DNA from: Marinobacter bohaiensis
Lineage (GTDB): Bacteria; Pseudomonadota; Gammaproteobacteria; Pseudomonadales; Oleiphilaceae
Direction: 5' to 3'
NCBI RefSeq assembly: GCF_003258515.1
Contig: NZ_QGEH01000003.1
Coordinates: 1 to 64,000 of the forward strand
Length of the DNA: 64,000 nt
The notes under the pieces are model-generated. The model saw only the letters and a program-made list of their open reading frames with translations. It had not been told where the DNA came from and searched no databases. Positions 16,446-27,184 of the stretch are shown here, in pieces. The translations under genes and the position numbers were made by a program. Numbering within the stretch: position 1 is the stretch's first letter; every line of letters starts with the position of its first letter.

Positions 16446-18188
16446 GTGTCCGAGAAGAAACCGACACAAGGTGTGACGGCCACGCTGAAGGCAAAGCTTT
16501 CGGCGTGGCGTCATGCGTCTGTGCTTGGTGTTTTTCTCGTCGTCATGGCGGTGTTGGCTGGTCGTCTCGTCGAACTCCACGTGGTGGATCAGGACTTCCT
16601 GCGCAAGCAGGGCGATGTCCGGACTGTGCGCAGCGAAACCATCGACGCTCATCGCGGCATGATCACCGACCGCCACGGCGAACCGCTGGCGGTTAGCACG
16701 CCGGTTCAGACTCTTTGGGCCAATCCCAGTGAGATGGATGCCGACGATCCCCGCCTGACACCCCTGGCGCGGATGCTCGGTATCAGTGAGGGTCGTCTGC
16801 GTTCACGTCTGAAGCGCTATGCCGGTCGTGAGTTCATCTATGTCCGTCGCAAGGTTCAGCCGGCCCTGGCGCGCCAGGTCATGGGGCTGGATATTGCCGG
16901 CATCTACAGTCGTCGTGAGTACCGTCGTTACTACCCCGCCGGAGAAGTGACCGCTCACGTTGTGGGCTTTACCAATATCGATGAGCAGGGGCAGGAAGGC
17001 ATTGAGCTGGCCTACAACGACTACCTCAGCGGCGAGCGCGGCAGCAAGCGGGTGCTCAAGGACCGGCGTGGCCACATCATCAAGGACCTGAGTCTGGTCA
17101 AAGATGCCCGGCCCGGCCAGAACCTCGAGTTGAGCCTGGATTTGCGGCTTCAGTACCTGGCCTATCGAGAGTTGAAAGCGGTCGTCCAGGCCCACCACGC
17201 CAGGGGAGGCACGCTGGTGATGCTTGATGCCGGCACCGGCGAGGTGCTGGCGATGGTCAACCAGGGGTCCTATAACCCCAACGACCGGAGCCAACTGGAT
17301 CCGAAAAACCTGAGAAACAAAGCTATTACGGATTTGTTCGAACCCGGGTCGACCATAAAGCCCATAACCGCTGCCGCCGCATTGCAGGCGGGTGTGGTCA
17401 CTACGGAAACCCGGATCGATACCAATCCGGGTTATCTGCGTTTTGGGCGGTTCACAATTCGCGACACCGGCAACCACGGCGTGCTGGATCTCAAGGGCAT
17501 CATCGCCAAGTCCAGCAACGTCGGCATCAGCAAGGTTGCGGCCAAACTGGGTGGCAATGCCATCCGTGACATGTTCTTCAGCGTCGGACTGGGTCAGGCC
17601 ACCGGGATTGGCTTCCCGGGTGAGGCCGTCGGTGTGCTGCCGTCCCCGCCGCGCTGGCGGCCGGTGGAAGTGGCGGCCCTGTCCTACGGCTACGGCCTGA
17701 GCGTCAACGCCCTGCAATTGGCCGAGGCCTACATGGTGCTGGCGAACGGTGGCGTCCGCTACCCGTTGAGCCTGATGAAACGCGATGAGCCGCCTCAGGG
17801 CCAGCGGATCATTTCCGAAAAGGTAACCGGCGAGGTGCGCCAGATGCTCCAGGCGGTGATTGAAGAGGGGACGGGCAAGCGAGCCGGTGTCGGTTTCTAT
17901 GAGGCTGGTGGCAAGACCGGTACTGTCCACCTGGTTGGCGCGAACGGTTACGAAGACAGTGAGTATAAGGCCATCTTTGCCGGCATCGCTCCGGTGGAGA
18001 ATCCCCGTATCGTCTGCGTTGTAGCCGTCGATGCGCCCAAAGGCGGGGAGTATTATGGAGGGGAAGTTGCGGCACCAGTCTTCTCGCGGGTCATGGGTGA
18101 CGCGCTGCGCTTGTTGAACGTGCGCCCGGAGCTCGATGACAAGTCACTGGCATCCAAGCCCGATAGCCAGGCCGGAGGCCGGGGGTAA
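16446..18188 (+). CDS. ftsI: Peptidoglycan D,D-transpeptidase FtsI (PBP3)
   Basis: FtsI crosslinks septal peptidoglycan in complex with FtsW. A short cytoplasmic tail and one membrane helix (about residues 20-42) precede the periplasmic dimerisation domain. The transpeptidase motifs are all intact: Ser302 in STIK (302-305), SSN at 356-358 and KTG at 490-492. The 580-residue length is typical. It lies between ftsL and murE, the standard order. Confidence 0.97.
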   Translation: MSEKKPTQGVTATLKAKLSAWRHASVLGVFLVVMAVLAGRLVELHVVDQDFLRKQGDVRTVRSETIDAHRGMITDRHGEPLAVSTPVQTLWANPSEMDADDPRLTPLARMLGISEGRLRSRLKRYAGREFIYVRRKVQPALARQVMGLDIAGIYSRREYRRYYPAGEVTAHVVGFTNIDEQGQEGIELAYNDYLSGERGSKRVLKDRRGHIIKDLSLVKDARPGQNLELSLDLRLQYLAYRELKAVVQAHHARGGTLVMLDAGTGEVLAMVNQGSYNPNDRSQLDPKNLRNKAITDLFEPGSTIKPITAAAALQAGVVTTETRIDTNPGYLRFGRFTIRDTGNHGVLDLKGIIAKSSNVGISKVAAKLGGNAIRDMFFSVGLGQATGIGFPGEAVGVLPSPPRWRPVEVAALSYGYGLSVNALQLAEAYMVLANGGVRYPLSLMKRDEPPQGQRIISEKVTGEVRQMLQAVIEEGTGKRAGVGFYEAGGKTGTVHLVGANGYEDSEYKAIFAGIAPVENPRIVCVVAVDAPKGGEYYGGEVAAPVFSRVMGDALRLLNVRPELDDKSLASKPDSQAGGRG

Positions 18189-18191
18189 GCC

Positions 18192-19676
18192 ATGTGTATG
18201 ACATCTCTCCAATCCCTTCTTGCCGATATCGCCGATGTGCCTTCCGTATTCGACGTTACGGTGCACGGGCTGACGGCGGACAGCCGTGAAGTACGCTCCG
18301 GTGATGCCTTTGCTGCCCTGCGCGGCGCTCGCACGCCGGCTGACCATTATCTGGATCAGGCCACCGAAGCGGGAGCGGTCGCGGTCCTTCTGGAGGTGGA
18401 TGAGCCCCGTTTGTGCTATGAGCGCGCCGGTATCCTGGTCGTGCCGGTGGCGGACCTGCGCCAGCAACTGGGTGTCATCGCTGATCGCTTCTATGGCTCG
18501 CCGTCGCAGGAGATGGATGTCATCGGCGTGACCGGCACCAATGGCAAGACGTCCGTGACCCATTACATCAGCCAGTTGCTCAGTGCCGCCGGACACCAGT
18601 GCGGGGTGATTGGCACGCTGGGCTATGGCATCGGCGGGCAGATGACCGAAGCGACCCACACCACGCCGGACGTTGTGCGCATCAATCAGGCCCTGCGCCG
18701 GATTCGCGTATCGGGTGGCAAAGCGGTGGCGATGGAGGTTTCCTCCCACGCGCTGGATCAGGGGCGGATCGACGACCTTCACATCCGCGGTGGCGTGCTG
18801 ACCAACCTGACCCGGGATCACCTGGACTATCACGGCAGCATGGATGCCTACGCCGAGGCCAAGAGCCTGCTGTTCCGTCGCGACGGCCTTGAATTCGCCG
18901 TGCTTAATTTCGACGACCCGTTCGGCCGTCAGCTCTACGAGCAGCTGACCGGCGAGGCGGATCTGATTCGCTACAGCCTTCACGAGTCCCAGACGGAGCT
19001 CTGGCTGAAAGCCTTGAAGGCCCATGTCGATGGCTTCGAAGCCTCGGTAGACGGCAAGTGGGGCGCCTTGACCCTGCAGGCGCCATTGATGGGCACGTTT
19101 AACGTGAGCAACCTGCTGGCGGCCGTGGCAACGGCTCTGCAGCTGGGCGTTTCGCCGGACGACATTGAGCGGGCCGTGCAGCGGCTGGTGCCACCCCCGG
19201 GGCGGCTGGAAAGTTTTGCCGGAGCCGGTGGCGTGCGCGTTGTGGTGGACTACGCCCACACGCCGGACGCCCTGCACAACGCGCTGGAAGCCATCAAACC
19301 CCACGTCGAGGGGCAGCTGTGGTGCGTGTTCGGATGCGGCGGCGATCGCGATGCCGGCAAGCGGCCGGAGATGGCGGTCGAAGCGGAGCGGTTTGCCGAT
19401 CAGGTGATTGTGACCGACGACAACCCGCGCAGCGAAGCGCCCGAACACATTGTGCGGGACATCGTGGCCGGTTTCCGCGAGGCGGAGCGTGTGGCCATCG
19501 CGCATGATCGGGAGCAAGCCATCCGGCAGGCCGTCTTCGAGGCGCAACCCGGTGACGTGATCCTGGTGGCCGGCAAAGGGCACGAAACCTATCAGGAAAT
19601 CCAGGGAGAGCGGTTCGATTTCAGCGACGCCGGCGTGGTTCGCCAGGCGTTGGTCGACCGGGAGGCGCAGCCATGA
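18192..19676 (+). CDS. murE: UDP-MurNAc-tripeptide synthetase (meso-DAP adding)
   Basis: MurE adds meso-diaminopimelate to UDP-MurNAc-L-Ala-D-Glu in the cytoplasm. The ATP loop is GVTGTNGKTSVTHYI. The DNPR motif in VTDDNPRSEAPEHIV is the hallmark of enzymes that select meso-DAP rather than lysine. The length is 494 residues. The ATG at 18192 follows ftsI by three bases, with a second ATG two codons later as an alternative. It overlaps murF by 4 bases. Confidence 0.96.
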   Translation: MCMTSLQSLLADIADVPSVFDVTVHGLTADSREVRSGDAFAALRGARTPADHYLDQATEAGAVAVLLEVDEPRLCYERAGILVVPVADLRQQLGVIADRFYGSPSQEMDVIGVTGTNGKTSVTHYISQLLSAAGHQCGVIGTLGYGIGGQMTEATHTTPDVVRINQALRRIRVSGGKAVAMEVSSHALDQGRIDDLHIRGGVLTNLTRDHLDYHGSMDAYAEAKSLLFRRDGLEFAVLNFDDPFGRQLYEQLTGEADLIRYSLHESQTELWLKALKAHVDGFEASVDGKWGALTLQAPLMGTFNVSNLLAAVATALQLGVSPDDIERAVQRLVPPPGRLESFAGAGGVRVVVDYAHTPDALHNALEAIKPHVEGQLWCVFGCGGDRDAGKRPEMAVEAERFADQVIVTDDNPRSEAPEHIVRDIVAGFREAERVAIAHDREQAIRQAVFEAQPGDVILVAGKGHETYQEIQGERFDFSDAGVVRQALVDREAQP

Positions 19677-21040
19677 TGCACGCTTTCACCCTGCGGGATG
19701 CCGCTGAAATGATCGGAGCCAATCCCATGGCCTCGGCGGTGGAGTATCGCGGCGTGTCGACCGATACCCGGACCCTGCAACCAGGCGACCTGTTCGTGGC
19801 CCTGCGCGGCGACCGGTTTGACGGGCACCAGTACCTGCAGCAGGCCATCGACGCCGGTGCTGTCGGTGTGGTTGTCGACTCCCTGCAGGAAGGCATCAAG
19901 GCTCCGCAGCTGTGTGTGGACGACACGGTCCAGGCCCTCGGGAAGCTGGCCTTGGGGAACCGTCTGGCGAGCCCGGTTCGCTGTGTGTCGGTGACCGGCA
20001 GCAGTGGCAAGACCACCGTCAAGGAAATGCTGGCGGCGATCCTGCGGCAGGCCGGTGAAACACTGGCGACCCAGGGCAACCTGAACAATCACATCGGCGT
20101 TCCGATGACCCTGTTCCGGCTCGCCCCGCAACACCGTTACGCCGTGATCGAGCTGGGCGCCAGCGGACTGAACGAGATTGCCTACACGGTGAATCTTGCG
20201 CGGCCGGACGTGGCCATCATCACTAACGCCGGTGAGGCACACCTGGAAGGCTTCGGCAGTTACCAGAACATCGTCCAGGCCAAGGGCGAAATCATCGACG
20301 GCGTCCCGTTCGATGGCGCGGTGATCCTCAATGCCGATGATCCGGCCTGCGCTACATGGCGGGCCCGGGCGGGCGAGCGTCGCGTGCTGGCGGTCGGCAA
20401 GTCCGGGGAAAATGGCGTCGACTATCACTATCGTAATGTTCGTGCTGAAGATGGCGCGGTGGTGTTCGACGTGGTGGGGGCGGATGGCTGGCTTTGCCCG
20501 GTGCGCCTGAACCTGCCCGGAGAGCACAACCTGGTTAACGCCATGATGGCCATTGCCGCGACCCGGGAGATGGGCGTGTCCGATGAGGCCATCTATCGCG
20601 GCCTGACTGAATTAAAACCCGTTAAAGGTCGTCTGGAGAAGATTGCGTTACAGTCCGGCGTCAATCTGGTGGATGACAGTTATAACGCCAATCCCACCTC
20701 CATGAAGGCCGCCATTGAGTACGTAGCCGAGCAGGATGGCGAATCGGTGGCCGTGCTGGGGCAGATGGCCGAGCTGGGGGCCGACGCTGAATCGCTGCAT
20801 CGGGAAGTGGGCGCCCTCGCCGCCCGCCTGGGCATTGCTCAGCTGGTGTTGGTCGGCGACGGCGTCGACGGGTACGTGAAGGGCTTCGGGCCTGCCGCCC
20901 GGGTCTTTGCCACTCACGACGAGGCGGCCGAGTGGCTGTCGACGGAGGTGCATCCACCCGCAACCGTTCTGGTTAAAGGATCTCGCAGTTCTGCCATGGA
21001 TAACGTGGTCAGGGCATTAATAAAGAAGGTGAATAGCTGA
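19673..21040 (+). CDS. murF: UDP-MurNAc-tripeptide:D-Ala-D-Ala ligase
   Basis: MurF completes the pentapeptide by joining D-Ala-D-Ala to UDP-MurNAc-tripeptide. The ATP-binding loop is [14 protein letters not shown] near residue 105, followed by [16 protein letters not shown] and the Mur-ligase C-terminal segment [19 protein letters not shown]. The length is 455 residues. It overlaps murE, and its stop TGA overlaps the mraY ATG, which suggests tight coupling of the two steps. Confidence 0.97.
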   Translation: MMHAFTLRDAAEMIGANPMASAVEYRGVSTDTRTLQPGDLFVALRGDRFDGHQYLQQAIDAGAVGVVVDSLQEGIKAPQLCVDDTVQALGKLALGNRLASPVRCVSVTGSSGKTTVKEMLAAILRQAGETLATQGNLNNHIGVPMTLFRLAPQHRYAVIELGASGLNEIAYTVNLARPDVAIITNAGEAHLEGFGSYQNIVQAKGEIIDGVPFDGAVILNADDPACATWRARAGERRVLAVGKSGENGVDYHYRNVRAEDGAVVFDVVGADGWLCPVRLNLPGEHNLVNAMMAIAATREMGVSDEAIYRGLTELKPVKGRLEKIALQSGVNLVDDSYNANPTSMKAAIEYVAEQDGESVAVLGQMAELGADAESLHREVGALAARLGIAQLVLVGDGVDGYVKGFGPAARVFATHDEAAEWLSTEVHPPATVLVKGSRSSAMDNVVRALIKKVNS

Positions 21041-22125
21041 TGTTGCTCTGGCTGACAGACTTCCTGGCACAGTATTTTGATGAACTGACGGTTTTCCGTT
21101 ACCTGACCCTGCGCGGCATTCTCGGCGTGCTCACGGCGCTGCTGATTTCGCTGATTATCGGCCCGACCATGATTCGCAAGCTGGGGCAGTACCAGATCGG
21201 TCAGGCGGTTCGTGATGACGGTCCCCAGACCCATCTGAGCAAGGCCGGCACGCCCACCATGGGCGGCTCCCTGATCCTGGTGGCGATCGCCATCAGCACC
21301 CTGCTGTGGGCGGACCTGACCAACCGCTATGTCTGGGTCACCCTGCTGGTGACACTGTTGTTCGGCGCCATCGGCTGGGTCGATGACTATCGCAAGGTGG
21401 TGGAGCGTAACCCGCGCGGGTTGCCGGCACGCTGGAAGTACTTCTGGCAGTCCGTGATCGGTGCGGGCGCCGCGGTGGCCCTGTTCTATTCCTCCTCACT
21501 GCCGCAGGAGACGTCGTTGTTCCTGCCGTTCTTCAAGAACGTAAGCCTGGTGATGGGGCCGGTGGCTTTCATTCTGCTGACCTATTTCGTGATCGTCGGC
21601 AGCAGTAATGCCGTGAACCTGACCGACGGCCTGGACGGGCTGGCCATCATGCCTACGGTCATGGTGGCCGCGGCGCTGGCGATTTTCTGCTACCTGTCCG
21701 GCCACGCCGAGTTCGCGTCCTATTTGCTGATCCCGCACCTGCCGGGCAGTGGCGAGCTGATTGTGTTCTGTGGGTCCCTGGTGGGTGCCGGGTTGGGGTT
21801 TCTCTGGTTCAACACCTATCCGGCACAGGTGTTCATGGGAGACGTGGGTGCCCTGGCCCTCGGCGCCGCGCTGGGCGTGGTCGCCGTGATCGTACGCCAG
21901 GAACTGGTGCTGTTCATCATGGGCGGTGTGTTCGTCATGGAGACCGTGTCGGTGATCCTGCAGGTTGCGTCATACCGGCTGACCGGTCGCCGCATCTTTC
22001 GCATGGCGCCGCTGCACCATCACTTTGAATTGAAAGGCTGGCCCGAGCCGCGCGTGATCGTGCGCTTCTGGGTCGTGACCGTCGTGCTGGTCCTGATCGG
22101 GCTGGCCACGTTGAAGATACGCTAG
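21040..22125 (+). CDS. mraY: Phospho-MurNAc-pentapeptide transferase (lipid I synthase)
   Basis: MraY transfers phospho-MurNAc-pentapeptide to undecaprenyl phosphate in the inner membrane. The polytopic 361-residue protein shows [10 protein letters not shown] near residue 67 and WVDDYRKV near 111. [13 protein letters not shown] and [15 protein letters not shown] are further catalytic-site blocks, and [13 protein letters not shown] is near the C terminus. All family signatures are intact. Confidence 0.98.
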   Translation: MLLWLTDFLAQYFDELTVFRYLTLRGILGVLTALLISLIIGPTMIRKLGQYQIGQAVRDDGPQTHLSKAGTPTMGGSLILVAIAISTLLWADLTNRYVWVTLLVTLLFGAIGWVDDYRKVVERNPRGLPARWKYFWQSVIGAGAAVALFYSSSLPQETSLFLPFFKNVSLVMGPVAFILLTYFVIVGSSNAVNLTDGLDGLAIMPTVMVAAALAIFCYLSGHAEFASYLLIPHLPGSGELIVFCGSLVGAGLGFLWFNTYPAQVFMGDVGALALGAALGVVAVIVRQELVLFIMGGVFVMETVSVILQVASYRLTGRRIFRMAPLHHHFELKGWPEPRVIVRFWVVTVVLVLIGLATLKIR

Positions 22126-22140
22126 GGCGTAGGTGAATCG

Positions 22141-23484
22141 ATGAGTGTTATCGCTTCAGATCGTCGCACATTGGTAGTCGGGCTCGGTAAGACCGGGCTC
22201 TCCTGCGTGCGCTACCTGCATGGGCAGGGGCGGTCTGTCGCCGTGGCCGATTCCCGCGTCGAGCCGCCGGGGCTGGCAGAGCTGCGCGAGCAGTATCCCG
22301 ACGTCACGGTGAAATGTGGCGATTTCGACCCCGAGTTCTTCGCCGGCTACAACGAGCTGATCGTCAGTCCCGGCCTGAGCGTCGAGACACCGGTGATCGC
22401 CCGGGCACGGGAAAGGGGTGCCCAGATCCGGGGCGATATTGACCTCTTCAGCGAGGCGGCCCGGGCGCCTATCGTCGCCATCACCGGCTCCAACGGCAAG
22501 ACCACCGTCACCACCCTGGTGGGTGAGATGGCGCGGGAAGCCGGCGTCCGGGTGGCGGTCGGTGGCAACATCGGTACACCGGCTCTGGATTTGCTGGCGG
22601 ACGACGTCGAGCTGTACGTGCTCGAACTGTCCAGTTTCCAGTTGGAGACCACCGGGGAACTGGGCGCCGAGGCGGCGACCATCCTCAATGTCACCGACGA
22701 TCACATGGATCGTTACCCGACGAAGATGGCCTATTTCCAGGCCAAGCAGCGCATCTACAACGGCTGCCGCAAGGCTGTGATCAATCTGGACGACGCCCTG
22801 AGCCAGCCGATGGCCCGGGACAATCTGACGTTCCGCTGCTATGGCGAGCACCGGATCAATCCGGAAACCTTCAGCTTGCGTGAGGATGAGGGGCAGCTCT
22901 GGATTACCTACGGCTTCGACAACCTGATTCCCGCCGATGAGCTGAAGCTGATCGGCCGCCACAATCTGCTCAACGTCATGGCGGCGTTGGCCTTGGGCGA
23001 TTGCGCCGGACTGCCGATGGACGCCATGTTGAAGGCCGCCCGTTCGTTCCGCGGCCTGCCGCATCGCTGTGAGTTCGTGCGCTCGGTCAACGGCGTGGAT
23101 TACATCAACGATTCCAAGGGCACGAATGTGGGCGCCACCGTTGCCGCACTCGAAAGTCTGGCGCCGGCCGAGGGGCAACTGGTCCTGATCGCCGGCGGCG
23201 ACGGCAAGGGCGCCGATTTCGGCCCGCTGCGGGATGCCGCCGGCAGGCGCTGCCGCGGTGTCGTGGTCTTCGGCAAGGACGCGGAACGTCTGGAGCAGGC
23301 TCTGGACGGTGCGGTCGTGGTGACCCGTGCGGCGGATCTGGCCGAGGCCGTCGATGTCGCGGCGGCCCAGGCCCTTAAGGGTGACCGGGTTCTGCTGTCA
23401 CCGGCTTGTGCCAGCCTGGACATGTTCCGCAACTATGAGGCGCGCGGGGCAGCCTTTATCGAACGGGTGGAGGCGCTGTCATGA
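22141..23484 (+). CDS. murD: UDP-MurNAc-L-alanine:D-glutamate ligase
   Basis: MurD adds D-glutamate to UDP-MurNAc-L-Ala. The N-terminal nucleotide-sugar domain begins with TLVVGLGKTGLSCVRYL. The ATP loop is AITGSNGKTTVTTLVG, and VDYINDSKGTNVGAT lies in the C-terminal ligase domain. The length is 447 residues. It starts 16 bases after mraY and overlaps ftsW by 4 bases. Confidence 0.97.
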   Translation: MSVIASDRRTLVVGLGKTGLSCVRYLHGQGRSVAVADSRVEPPGLAELREQYPDVTVKCGDFDPEFFAGYNELIVSPGLSVETPVIARARERGAQIRGDIDLFSEAARAPIVAITGSNGKTTVTTLVGEMAREAGVRVAVGGNIGTPALDLLADDVELYVLELSSFQLETTGELGAEAATILNVTDDHMDRYPTKMAYFQAKQRIYNGCRKAVINLDDALSQPMARDNLTFRCYGEHRINPETFSLREDEGQLWITYGFDNLIPADELKLIGRHNLLNVMAALALGDCAGLPMDAMLKAARSFRGLPHRCEFVRSVNGVDYINDSKGTNVGATVAALESLAPAEGQLVLIAGGDGKGADFGPLRDAAGRRCRGVVVFGKDAERLEQALDGAVVVTRAADLAEAVDVAAAQALKGDRVLLSPACASLDMFRNYEARGAAFIERVEALS

Positions 23485-24671
23485 ATCGAGCACTGGCCCT
23501 CCGTCCCAACGGCTTGTCGCTGCAGCCCTTGCCGCTACTGATCTTTAGCGCGGTCGGCCTGTTGCTGATCGGTGTGGTCATGATCGGCTCTGCCTCTATG
23601 GATACCGCGGCCCAGAACACCGGCTCCGCCTTCTATTACCTGGGCCGGCAGTTCGTCTACGCGATCATGGGCGCGTTGCTGTGCCTCGCGGTGGCCAATG
23701 TGCCGCTGAGCTGGTGGTCGCGCAGCGGCTGGCTGTTGCTGGGGGTGGGCCTGCTGGTCCTGGCGCTGGTACTGACGCCGCTGGGCCGCACGGTGAACGG
23801 GTCGACCCGTTGGATTCCGCTGGGCCTGTTCAACGTGCAGGTATCGGAAGTGGCCAAGATCTGTCTGATCGCATACCTCGCCGGCTACGTGGTGCGTCGT
23901 CGGGACGAGCTGGTCAACACCTGGCTGGGGTTCCTCAAGCCGGTCATCGTGCTGGCCATCGCGTCGGTGCTGCTGGTGACCGAGCCGGATTTCGGCGCCA
24001 CGGTGGTGCTGATGACGGCGGCACTGGGCATGATTTTCCTGTCCGGCGTGCGCCTGAGTCGTTTCCTGCCGCTGATTGCGGTGTGTGTGGCAGTGGGCGC
24101 GGCGCTGGTCGTGTTTCAGCCGTACCGGCTGAAACGGGTGGTGTCCTACCTGGATCCCTGGCAGGACCAGTTCGATACCGGTTACCAGCTGACCCAGTCG
24201 CTGATCGCTTTCGGGCGCGGCGAGTGGTTTGGCGTCGGGTTGGGCAATTCGGTGCAGAAGCTTTTCTACCTGCCTGAGGCCCACACCGATTTTATCTTCG
24301 CCATCATCGCCGAGGAATTCGGTCTGGCCGGATCGCTGGCCATCCTGGCGCTGTTCGGTCTGCTGGTCTGGGTCGGGCTGAAGATTTCCCGGCAGGCGGA
24401 GCAGGCGGGAATGCCGTTCGCTTCCTGTTTCGGTTATGGCCTGACGCTGCTGATCGGTCTGCAGGCGGCGATCAATATCGCGGTCAACACCGGGCTGCTG
24501 CCCACCAAGGGTTTGACCCTGCCGCTGGTCAGCTACGGTGGCAGCAGCCTGCTGGCCACCTGCGTGTGCATCGGAGTACTGGCACGGATCGAAATGGAAC
24601 GGCTGGATGCCCTCGAACAGAAGAACGACGGCAAACCGAAGCGAAAGGGGGGCGCCCGTTATGACGACTAA
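23481..24671 (+). CDS. ftsW: Septal peptidoglycan glycosyltransferase FtsW
   Basis: FtsW is a SEDS-family polymerase that extends glycan strands from lipid II at the septum together with FtsI. The 396-residue protein has about ten membrane helices. The SEDS signatures include RWIPLGLFNVQVSEVAK, VLLVTEPDFGATVV, a conserved GYQ(L)TQSLIAFG loop and LPLVSYGGSSLL near the end. It overlaps the start of murG by 11 bases. Confidence 0.96.
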   Translation: MNRALALRPNGLSLQPLPLLIFSAVGLLLIGVVMIGSASMDTAAQNTGSAFYYLGRQFVYAIMGALLCLAVANVPLSWWSRSGWLLLGVGLLVLALVLTPLGRTVNGSTRWIPLGLFNVQVSEVAKICLIAYLAGYVVRRRDELVNTWLGFLKPVIVLAIASVLLVTEPDFGATVVLMTAALGMIFLSGVRLSRFLPLIAVCVAVGAALVVFQPYRLKRVVSYLDPWQDQFDTGYQLTQSLIAFGRGEWFGVGLGNSVQKLFYLPEAHTDFIFAIIAEEFGLAGSLAILALFGLLVWVGLKISRQAEQAGMPFASCFGYGLTLLIGLQAAINIAVNTGLLPTKGLTLPLVSYGGSSLLATCVCIGVLARIEMERLDALEQKNDGKPKRKGGARYDD

Positions 24672-25740
24672 GCGTTTCCTGGTGATGGCCGGCGGTACCG
24701 GCGGTCACGTGTTTCCCGCGCTGGCGACGGCCCGGCGTCTGCAGGAGCAGGGGCATGAAGTGTTCTGGCTGGGCTCGAAAGGCGGGATGGAAGAGCGCCT
24801 GATCAGCGAGACGGATATCCCCATGGCCACGATTTCGGTCTCCGGCCTGCGAGGTAAGGGCCGTCTGGCGCTGGTAACGGCGCCGTTCCGTCTGGTGCGT
24901 GCGCTGGGGCAGGCTTTGGGGATCGTTCGCCGGATCCGTCCCGATTGCGTGATTGGCATGGGTGGTTTCGTCACCGGTCCGGGCGGCATGGCCGCCTGGC
25001 TGACCCGCACCCCCCTGCTGGTGCACGAGCAGAACGCCATTGCCGGGATGACTAACCGTATTCTGGCGCGTTTTGCCAAGACGGTCATGGAGGCCTTTCC
25101 CGGTAGCTTTGGACAGGACGTGGTGACCCGCTACACCGGCAACCCAGTGCGTGGCGATCTGGCGACGATGGAAGCCCCCGGGCCACGCTTTAACGGCCGG
25201 CAGGGGCCGCTACGTCTGCTGGTGCTCGGCGGCAGCCTTGGCGCTCGGGCCATCAACGAAACCGTGCCGCGCGTGCTGGCTCAGTTGGGGGCGGATCGGA
25301 TGACCGTGCGTCACCAGTGCGGCACGCGCAATCTCGAAGACACCGAAGCCTGCTATCGGGAGGCGGGTGTCGAGGCCAGCCTGGAGCCGTTTATCCAGGA
25401 TATGGCCGAAGCCTACAGATGGGCAGACGTGGTGCTGTGCCGCGCCGGAGCTCTGACCATCGCGGAACTTTGCGCGGTGGGGCTGGGCGCTATCCTGGTG
25501 CCGTTCCCCCACGCCGTTGACGATCACCAGACGCTGAACGGCCAGCAGATGGTACAGGCGGGAGCCGCGATGCTGATCCCGCAGGACAAACTGACTGACG
25601 AGGTGCTGGCCGAAACGCTGAGCGGCCTGCTCGATGACCGCAACCAGGTTGTGGCATTGGCGGAAGCCGCGCGGTCCCTGGCCCGCGCCGACGCTACGGA
25701 GCGAGTTGTGAACTATTGTCTGGAGGCGGCCCATGGCTGA
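24661..25740 (+). CDS. murG: UDP-GlcNAc transferase MurG (lipid II synthase)
   Basis: MurG adds GlcNAc to lipid I on the cytoplasmic face of the membrane, completing lipid II. The N-terminal donor/acceptor loop is [14 protein letters not shown], followed by [15 protein letters not shown] and [11 protein letters not shown]. The C-terminal UDP-GlcNAc site shows [26 protein letters not shown] and [12 protein letters not shown] chose the ATG at 24661, which gives 359 residues. An earlier in-frame start at 24538 would add residues translated from within ftsW that have no family counterpart. Confidence 0.97.
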   Translation: MTTKRFLVMAGGTGGHVFPALATARRLQEQGHEVFWLGSKGGMEERLISETDIPMATISVSGLRGKGRLALVTAPFRLVRALGQALGIVRRIRPDCVIGMGGFVTGPGGMAAWLTRTPLLVHEQNAIAGMTNRILARFAKTVMEAFPGSFGQDVVTRYTGNPVRGDLATMEAPGPRFNGRQGPLRLLVLGGSLGARAINETVPRVLAQLGADRMTVRHQCGTRNLEDTEACYREAGVEASLEPFIQDMAEAYRWADVVLCRAGALTIAELCAVGLGAILVPFPHAVDDHQTLNGQQMVQAGAAMLIPQDKLTDEVLAETLSGLLDDRNQVVALAEAARSLARADATERVVNYCLEAAHG

Positions 25741-27184
25741 ATCGACCAATCCGCCGCTGGTTTATCAGGTGCCTGAGATGCGCCGTATCCGCCGGATCCA
25801 CTTCGTGGGCATCGGTGGCGCCGGTATGTGTGGCATTGCCGAAGTCCTGCATAACCAGGGTTACGAGGTTTCCGGCTCGGACCTCAAGGCCGGCGCTGTC
25901 ACTGAGCGCCTGAAAGGCCTCGGGGTGCAGATCTTCATCGGCCACGAGGCGCAGAACAGTGCCGACGCCGACGTGGTGGTGGTGTCCACCGCCGTTCAGT
26001 CGGACAACCCGGAAGTGGCCGCGGCGCGGGAGCGTCGGGTACCGATCGTGCCCCGTGCCGAGATGCTGGCGGAAATCATGCGCTATCGCCACGGCATTGC
26101 GGTTGCCGGCACCCACGGCAAGACCACGACGACCAGCCTGATCGCCTCGATCCTGGGCGAGGGCGGTCTGGACCCGACTTTCGTTATTGGCGGCAAGCTC
26201 AACAGCGCCGGCACCAATGCCCAATTGGGCGGGTCGCGTTACCTGGTGGCGGAAGCGGACGAGAGCGATGCCTCGTTCCTGCACCTGACGCCGGTGATTT
26301 CCGTGGTCACCAACATCGAAGCCGACCACATGCACACCTACGGCAACGACCTGGAGAAGCTGAAGCAGACCTTCGTCGACTTCCTCCACAACCTGCCGTT
26401 CTACGGCGTGGCGGTGATGTGCAGTGACGATGCCTACGTGCGCGAAATTACCCCGCGCATCTCACGGGCCATCATCACTTACGGGATCGACGACGAGAGC
26501 GCCGACTACCGGGCGGTGGACATCCAGTCCGACGGTTTGCGCACCCACTTCCTGGTCAAGCGCCCGGGTGGCCGGTCCGACCTCAAGGTGTCGCTGCGCA
26601 TGCCCGGCCGGCACAACGTGCTGAACGCGCTGGCAGCGATTGCGGTCGCCAGTGACGAAGGAGTCGACGACTCGGCCATTACTGCCGGGCTGGCGGGCTT
26701 TGCCGGTGTCGGACGCCGTTTCCAGGTGTACGGCGACTACCCGATCGCCGACGGCTCAGTGACGCTGGTGGACGATTACGGCCACCACCCCACGGAAGTC
26801 GGCGCGATCATCCGTGCCGCTCGCGAGGCCTGGCCGGACCGGCGGCTGGTCATGCTGTATCAACCGCATCGCTATAGCCGTACCCGGGATCTCTACGAGG
26901 ATTTCGTCAAGGTGCTGTCCGACGTGGACGCGCTGCTGCTGATGGACGTCTATGCCGCCGGGGAACCCGCCATTCCGGGCGCGGATGGCCGCAGCCTGTG
27001 CCGCAGCATCCGCCAGCGGGGCAATGTAGAACCGGTGTTCGTGGAAAAAGACGACGACATCAACCGGTTACTGTCACGCACGCTCAAGGACGGCGATGTC
27101 CTGTTTACCCAGGGTGCTGGTGATATCGGCGGGCTGGCTGCACGCCTGTCCAAATCCGGCTTCGTTGGCGGAGGTGGCGCATGA
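25733..27184 (+). CDS. murC: UDP-MurNAc:L-alanine ligase
   Basis: MurC starts the stem peptide by joining L-alanine to UDP-MurNAc. It begins with the Rossmann motif [17 protein letters not shown]. The ATP loop is [16 protein letters not shown], and [12 protein letters not shown] and [16 protein letters not shown] are C-terminal domain signatures. The length is 483 residues. It overlaps murG by 8 bases and ddlB by 4 bases. Confidence 0.97.
   Translation: MAESTNPPLVYQVPEMRRIRRIHFVGIGGAGMCGIAEVLHNQGYEVSGSDLKAGAVTERLKGLGVQIFIGHEAQNSADADVVVVSTAVQSDNPEVAAARERRVPIVPRAEMLAEIMRYRHGIAVAGTHGKTTTTSLIASILGEGGLDPTFVIGGKLNSAGTNAQLGGSRYLVAEADESDASFLHLTPVISVVTNIEADHMHTYGNDLEKLKQTFVDFLHNLPFYGVAVMCSDDAYVREITPRISRAIITYGIDDESADYRAVDIQSDGLRTHFLVKRPGGRSDLKVSLRMPGRHNVLNALAAIAVASDEGVDDSAITAGLAGFAGVGRRFQVYGDYPIADGSVTLVDDYGHHPTEVGAIIRAAREAWPDRRLVMLYQPHRYSRTRDLYEDFVKVLSDVDALLLMDVYAAGEPAIPGADGRSLCRSIRQRGNVEPVFVEKDDDINRLLSRTLKDGDVLFTQGAGDIGGLAARLSKSGFVGGGGA

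Noticed and set aside
18144-19583. A 479-codon minus-strand frame opposite murE
   Set aside because: It is a shadow of murE, which has intact ATP-loop and DNPR motifs.
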